NCBI GenBank assembly: GCA_025677835.1
Contig: JAIXMR010000036.1
Location: 1 to 64,000 of the forward strand
DNA length: 64,000 nucleotides
From: Sporodiniella umbellata
Lineage: Eukaryota; Mucoromycota; Mucoromycetes; Mucorales; Rhizopodaceae
Direction of reading: 5' to 3'
The position numbers were made by a program, and so were the translations under genes. The notes beneath the pieces are model-generated. The model made no database searches and was not told the origin of the DNA. It saw only the letters and a program-made list of their open reading frames with translations. Below, piece after piece: positions 58,735 to 64,000 of this stretch (position 1 is the stretch's first letter; each line of letters begins with the position of its first letter).

Positions 58735-59466
58735 ATGTGTCAATCATCAAGGCTTATAAAAGAAAAAATCCTGGCTTTGGAACGCATAGCCCGGTATAAT
58801 CGTTGTCATGGTGATCTGTTAGGTAACACAAGCTACGGATAGCCTCGGCCCAGCTGAGCAATAAAATAATCATAATAATCATAATAATAATAAAAAAAAA
58901 AGAGGCTTTGTGCTCCAAACGCGTTCTTGATTGCTTAGACCCTACTTTTTATTTACAACTTTAAAAAAATAGAACTAATACTAGATGTAATTATATGCAT
59001 ATCTACAAATGTCTGTTATTGTTTTTTTTGCTTGTTATTTTTAAAATGGGTTTGTCTGGTTTAGGAATTACTATCAATTCCGCATGTAAGGTACTGTACC
59101 TAGCTTCTCTCTTACGTAGCCACCACGATTTAGAAAAGCGCTCAAGTCTAGGGTTATAAAAAGATGTAATACTCGATAAAACCTGTTGGATACGATTGCA
59201 AGTCACCTAAAATAAAAAAAAAAAAAAAAAAAAAAATAAAAGCACTCAATTGAAAATTTTATGAGTAATGCTTCAAAAAAAAAAAAAAAATAGAGTCATT
59301 GAATTAACTCATAATTACATGTACTGCGGGATTTCGAAGTGAGTGTTCTACAGGAGGAAACGACAGTAGTCGAACTGAGTTTTAAACGTCGTAATGAAAT
59401 CTTGCAAGAAGTCAAAGGTCGGAGCGGAGAGAAGGGCGTTCTATTGTTGGACATTGACACTCCGTA
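58735..59466 (+). CDS. possible small multi-exon gene, incomplete model
   Basis: Exon A (58735-58822) reads MCQSSRLIKEKILALERIAR then YNRCHGDLL and ends at a gtaaca donor. It joins in frame to 59065 (acceptor ggtttag), which reads GITINSACKVLYLASLLRSH and on to an in-frame stop at about 59157. A later island (about 59341-59466) reads VLQEETTVVELSFKRRNEIL and ends LLLDIDTP before a stop. The composition is protein-like and helical, but the join to the last island was not found, and the opposite strand also has open frames here. Family not recognised. Confidence 0.3.
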
Positions 59467-59589
59467 AGCCAAAAGACTTATAAATAGTAGCGATGTTTTT
59501 TTTTTTTTTTGGATTCAAAATCTGTTTCTACAGAATCTAAAATTTTTTTTTTTTTTTAAATTTTTTTTTTTTTTTTTTTTTTTTCTACA

Positions 59590-60354
59590 ATGAAGTTTCT
59601 CTCACTTTTTGGAAAGAAAAAGAGTAGCCGAAAGTCTAGTGTGAATACGAGTTCTTCTGTGTCTTCGTTTTCTTCTGAATCGGATGCGTCACCACAGACA
59701 CCCACCTACCCGAGCGATACCCGAGGTCTTTTCCGTACACTTGAACCCCTCTGGTACTTTCATACCACCTTGCTTCCGGGCCAACACGAACAAGAATGGA
59801 TCCGTTTTGATGAGGCGAGTCAGAGTAGGCTGGAAAGTGATTATCAAACAAAGGCAGATGCCTCCCTGAGCGAGTCAGCCCTTGGGCCCTGCACTGTGGT
59901 ATTCAAACAGACGGTATCTAAAAAAGACAGACGCAGTGTGCTGTACCCAATGAAGGATCGCCATGCATCCATGCCTATACTGCCTCGCACCCAACGTACG
60001 CTGGTGCTCAACAAAGACGTTCGACGTACAGCGTCGCCTGTGTGGTGGTACGAACAGGATTTGGCAGACGGTGCGAAAGGAATGTGTCGTTTTGATCCTA
60101 AAAACCAAGTGCGTCTCGAAGCCCTTTCAGAAGGACGTACCCGATTGACCTTGCATGATGATGCCTTTGATATTCCTTTTACTGTCGTTCTGGATGAACC
60201 CAAGGACCGTGAATTGAAAGAGGAAGTACGTGGATTCCTTTACTTTCAAGCCATGCCTTTCCCATCACCTCCACAAGACAAACTGCTTACACAAGACGCT
60301 TCTTATTTCGATGCTCCTTGGGAAACAGCGCTTGTTCGACGCTTCTCAATTTAA
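59590..60354 (+). CDS. protein with two WWE-like domains, 254 aa
   Basis: Single exon after a long T tract. The N-terminus is basic then Ser-rich (MKFLSLFGKKKSSRKSS). Two stretches have the WWE pattern of spaced Trp, Gln/Glu-Trp-x-x-Phe and Leu-Glu. The first is LEPLWYFHTTLLPGQHEQEW with IRFDEASQSRLESDY and CTVVFKQ. The second is SPVWWYEQDLADGAKGMCRF, then VRLEALSEGRTRLTLHDDAF and FTVVLD. WWE domains occur in ubiquitin ligases, PARPs and DDHD phospholipases, where many bind ADP-ribose-type ligands. Here they stand alone, without a catalytic domain. The family call is by eye. Confidence 0.6.
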   Translation: MKFLSLFGKKKSSRKSSVNTSSSVSSFSSESDASPQTPTYPSDTRGLFRTLEPLWYFHTTLLPGQHEQEWIRFDEASQSRLESDYQTKADASLSESALGPCTVVFKQTVSKKDRRSVLYPMKDRHASMPILPRTQRTLVLNKDVRRTASPVWWYEQDLADGAKGMCRFDPKNQVRLEALSEGRTRLTLHDDAFDIPFTVVLDEPKDRELKEEVRGFLYFQAMPFPSPPQDKLLTQDASYFDAPWETALVRRFSI

Positions 60355-60362
60355 GAACCCAT

Positions 60363-60410
<48 letters not shown>

Positions 60411-62297
60411 TACTCTTACAAGAAACCTTGCATTATTTATTTTCTTTTCCCTGTATATATCTTTTTTTTTTTTGGGTTTCTTCATTTCTAAATAAACTGC
60501 TTTTTTTTTTTTTTTTTTTTTTCTATATGACTCATCCTAAGCTTTTGTTTTGATTCTTTCATCAACGTGGCTGAAACTCAAGTTATTTTTAATCAATGTC
60601 ACAACCAAGCTTTCAATGGATTCATTCATCCCTGATTTTCTGTACATCCCAATAGGAGTCCCAAGCCGATAAAAGAACGAAAGCTTAAACCAAGAGGAAC
60701 CAAGTCTAATTCGACTTGATAAGGTGTCAAAGCGACTTTCTACGTCATTTTCTATCGCTGGATATCCAAAGAGACCCAACCTTCAGTATAAAGAGCCAAC
60801 GCATGCCTCCATCATGGCTAGTCAAGCCTATCCTTGCCACCACCCGACGCTGTAAAACAAACAAATGGCCCTTACATTTCATTCAAACAGTCCTTCACCT
60901 ACCAACCAAAATCCTTCAATGACTCAGCCATTCGAAGCAAAAGAAATTTCTGTACATCAGATTCACTCCCGGAAACTTTTTTTTTTTATACCAAAGCCTC
61001 CCCTCTTTTTTTTTTTTTTTTTTTTTTCTCACCTGGATTGAAAAACAAGCGTTAACAATAATAAACACACAGGGCCATCGGATCTTGGGTGATCATTGGC
61101 TCCGTTTCCAAAAGAAAAAAAAAAAAAAAACACGCATGGTAGCTAAGGTGTCATTGCATTGGGTTCGCTGGATTTTAAATTGGTTCTTTTCTTTTTTTTT
61201 TTTTCTGGAACACGCGACATATGTGTACCGCGGTGTGACACGATGAAGATTTATAAGCTTTTTGAGGGAATCCAAACGGTGTAAGAAAGTTTTACGCCAT
61301 CATGTGAGATTTATCTGCGGATACTGAAACAATCCACTACCGATTGGCTACCCTTTTCTTTGATGGAAAGAAAAATCCAGTACGATAGAATCAAGATGGG
61401 TGTTGTAGGTAAATCGGTCTAGGCATAGGTATGGGTTCGATGGATAGAACGATTGAACCATTTTATCAAGAGTGAAAAATAAAATGATAGAAAAACGCGT
61501 AAAATACAAAAATTCCCCCCCCCTTTTTTTTTTTTTTGTGATAGAAAACATGATTCCCAAAGTAGTATAGCCGATGGTTTTTAACTAACGTGGGTTGGAT
61601 GAGAGAGACTTTAACAATCAAGCAGTTGGGTTTGCGTACAAAAGTATGCATTGAAAAGAGAAGGTTTTGATAAAACAATGTTCTGGATGATTCAACATGG
61701 GTTGTAAAAAAAGAGCTTTGCTAGTATCTTCTAAAGTGTGCCGTAGCATACAAGCTCTTTGGGAGGCATAGGCACGCTTTCTTGGGAATAACTCATCACC
61801 CCCAAAAGGCAGGATGATCTCACTATGAGCACACACACACACACACATATATATATATACACATAGATACGCGTGTGCGGGTGATATAATTCAGAATCTT
61901 TATTTGGGAAAAAGCCGATAGACAAACAAATACAAAATTCATTGGCAGTCATTAGATTATACAACAACTCAAGATGACTCTACACATCTTGGGCGGTATG
62001 CATAGGGAACGGGCAACGTGTCATGAAACACATGCTTTTATTTAAAACAAATAAACTTGGATCGTTCAATCATAAAATGACCAAGTTTGAACTTTTACAA
62101 GAGCTTATTGTGCTTTACTAAAAAAAAAAAAAAAAAAAAAAAAAGAAGCTAATATCCTGAGTTCTAAACACGATTTGAGCAAAGCCATAGAAATATATCA
62201 AGAATCAGTTGGTGTTTGTTTTTCAAATGTGTGAATTTGGATTTAAAAGTTCAACCGACAAGTTTCTTTTGCTGAAATCTAGAGAATTGAAACTTTT

Positions 62298-62340
<43 letters not shown>

Positions 62341-62622
62341 TAATTTAATACAAATAAAGCTTGTCAAACAAAACTGTTCAAGAAAATTTATTCCGATTTT
62401 CAACCAAGGGACTTAAAACGTTTTCTTGCTCCTTTTTTAATAAATCCATCTTTTTTTTTTTTTTATTTTTAATTCCCCTTTTTTATTTTATATTATTTTC
62501 AATTTCTTTTTTTTTCTTTTTCTTTTTTTTTTTTTTTTTTTTTTTTGGCTGTTGAGAGAGAAAGAGAGAGAAAGAGAACGAGCGAGAGAAGAGTGTAAAT
62601 AGAATCTTTTTATTAATTTCAA
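60355..62622. other. intergenic with homopolymers
   Basis: No supported gene. T runs at 60501-60522 and 62302-62339 (38 bp), an AC/TA microsatellite near 61831-61861, and a purine-rich GAGA stretch (about 62553-62590) directly before the next start codon. Confidence 0.45.
60370..60406. repeat. (CA)n microsatellite
   Basis: Near-perfect CA dinucleotide run just after the stop of the WWE-like gene, in its probable 3' UTR. Confidence 0.9.
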
Positions 62623-64000
62623 ATGGAGAGAGAAGACAGCTTATTACTTTGGGTGAACGGCCATTGGGCTACAGAACAACTCGAGGAGTTTAGACATGTA
62701 CAGACGCTGATATTCTTTCTACAGCAAATGTTTCACTCGGATGCTTATGACGAACATATACCAAGGTTTCTGAGAGAATTGAAGCTACCGATACCATTTG
62801 ATACGATACCCTTGGATGAAGCAGCCTATGTAGAAGGCGATACATCACAAATCGTCAGTTTATTACACTTTATTCAAAAACAATACCAAGCCTACTGTAT
62901 TCAGATGCACCTCTTAAATACCAAGCTTACTTTCAGCCGACATGTAAAGAAAAAGCGATGCTCTTTCGAACTGTCTTTTGTGTGTGTGTGTGTTCTAAGC
63001 TATTCTTTTCTAGTTTTTTATACCAAACGATATGAATGATATCAAAGCCGTGCTACTGTCCTGGCTAAACGAGATGGCATCGCTTTATTCCTTTATGATT
63101 CCCCTACCTGACAAGGACAACTGGCAGAACGGAATCTATCTCCTTGTCTGTCTTCACTACCATCACCCGATCCTTCTTTCCGACCTCGATCAGTATCTGA
63201 CGTTGGACAACGGCTCGGTGCTCAACAAGGCATATCAGTTGATTTACGACGCTTACAATATATCCTGTACACCCGACGCTGACGAGACCAACATGATGTC
63301 TTATTACATCGAACGGCTGATTCCCTCACTCTTTCTACCAAACGAGCTCCAGACTGCCCAACGTGAGCAGGACATTGGCCGCTTCAAATCCACCACCAAA
63401 ACAACCACCACCACAGCCACCTACTCCTATCAACAGCTGCGGCTGACCAAGACGACGAAATATACGGCCGAGTCCGAGGCGCCGTTGCCGACTGAACTTC
63501 AGCCGGTACATCAGCGCTGTCAGTCAGTGACAGAAAAGATGGCGAGTCTGCAGCAACGTCTGGAGCTGATTGTGCCTACACGCAACAACGGCTACGCACC
63601 CCTGTCGGCGCACTCGGTTGGGTCTGAATGTATGGATCTCTTCCTGACGGATGATAACACGACGCATTCGGGCAGTACAGCACTGGATGAGGTCGTCAAG
63701 TACCTTCACCCGCTCCAGGCGGCAGAGGAAGATTACGCAGGCTATGACCGTCACTTTAAAGCGCTCCAGGCCGAATTTCAAACGCTCACCGATGGTGATT
63801 ACCATCTGCTCATGCTATCCATCGAGCAGCTGGAGCCAGGGCTGAGACAGCATCCGTTCGTTCTTGGCCGACAATCGCAAGTGACCCAACTGTTTGGCAC
63901 GTTGAACCAAGAGTTTGAAAAGTCTGACATGACTCTGAGTGGTTTCCGGCGAGGGTTTGCCTTTGCACGCATAGGCCATTCGATCCGGAAAGAACTAGAG
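62623..64000 (+). CDS. calponin-homology-like cytoskeletal protein, 3' end outside window
   Basis: Exon 1 62623-62943, exon 2 from 63014 to beyond the right edge (open to the last base); 436 codons visible. Exon 1 codes for an N-terminal helical part (MEREDSLLLWVNGHWATEQL, then HIPRFLRELKLPIP) that could be a divergent first CH domain. Exon 2 begins FFIPNDMNDIKAVLLSWLNE; IPLPDKDNWQNGIYLLVCLH and LDNGSVLNKAYQLIYDAYNI match a CH domain (WLN, D-W-x-x-G-x-x-L, D-N-x-x-x-x-x-x-A). After a Thr-rich linker comes a helical stretch resembling a spectrin-like bundle. A paired CH plus helical-repeat layout suggests an actin cross-linker of the alpha-actinin kind, but divergence is large. Confidence 0.65.

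Noticed and set aside
1..64000. CRISPR arrays, rRNA operons, bacterial operons
   Set aside because: No direct-repeat/spacer pattern, no rRNA core sequence and no prokaryotic gene organisation were seen.

Overview
This is a eukaryotic, fungal window. Genes are split by many short GT-AG introns, intergenic DNA is AT-rich and full of poly(A)/poly(T) tracts and microsatellites, and there are no operons or Shine-Dalgarno signals. The mix of proteins (septin, Hrd1, Brf1, Rtc4, VTC, an alternative NADH dehydrogenase, and an ADCY10-type soluble adenylyl cyclase that Dikarya lack) suggests an early-diverging fungus, most likely Mucoromycota/Mucorales. The taxonomic call is inference.

Layout. 1-4.4 kb: no gene seen. 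4.4-6.9 kb: ankyrin-repeat protein and RPL35 on the plus strand. 7.8-24.6 kb: six consecutive minus-strand genes: two SPX-VTC paralogues, a 15-exon soluble adenylyl cyclase-like gene (about 1708 aa after splicing by eye), a CAX/VCX1-type Ca2+/H+ exchanger, a small secreted I9 inhibitor, and a hypothetical protein. 25.3-31.6 kb: a small hypothetical gene divergent from RTC4, then ATP17 and an alternative NADH dehydrogenase head to head, a Tc1/mariner remnant with inverted repeats and TA duplication, and a coiled-coil protein. 31.6-35.4 kb: gene-poor. 35.4-41.3 kb: secreted Asn-rich protein, RPL14, HRD1. 43.2-49.2 kb: BRF1 and a CDC3-type septin head to head, TIM21 tail to tail with the septin. 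49.2-53 kb: long pyrimidine-rich upstream region of a homeobox gene (53.0-54.0 kb). 54-59.6 kb: homopolymer-rich DNA with possible coding islands that I could not join. 59.6-60.4 kb: WWE-like protein. 62.6 kb to the right edge: start of a calponin-homology-like protein cut by the window.

How the genes relate. VTC subunits and a CAX exchanger both act at the vacuole or acidocalcisome, and a bicarbonate/Ca2+-type cyclase sits between them; this is a suggestive but unproven phosphate/Ca2+/cAMP neighbourhood. ATP17 and the NADH dehydrogenase share a 543-bp intergenic region and both serve oxidative phosphorylation. Exon joins were made by eye from splice-site consensus, reading-frame arithmetic and family conservation; several need very small exons (3, 6, 7, 11, 17, 20, 21, 22 and 23 nt).
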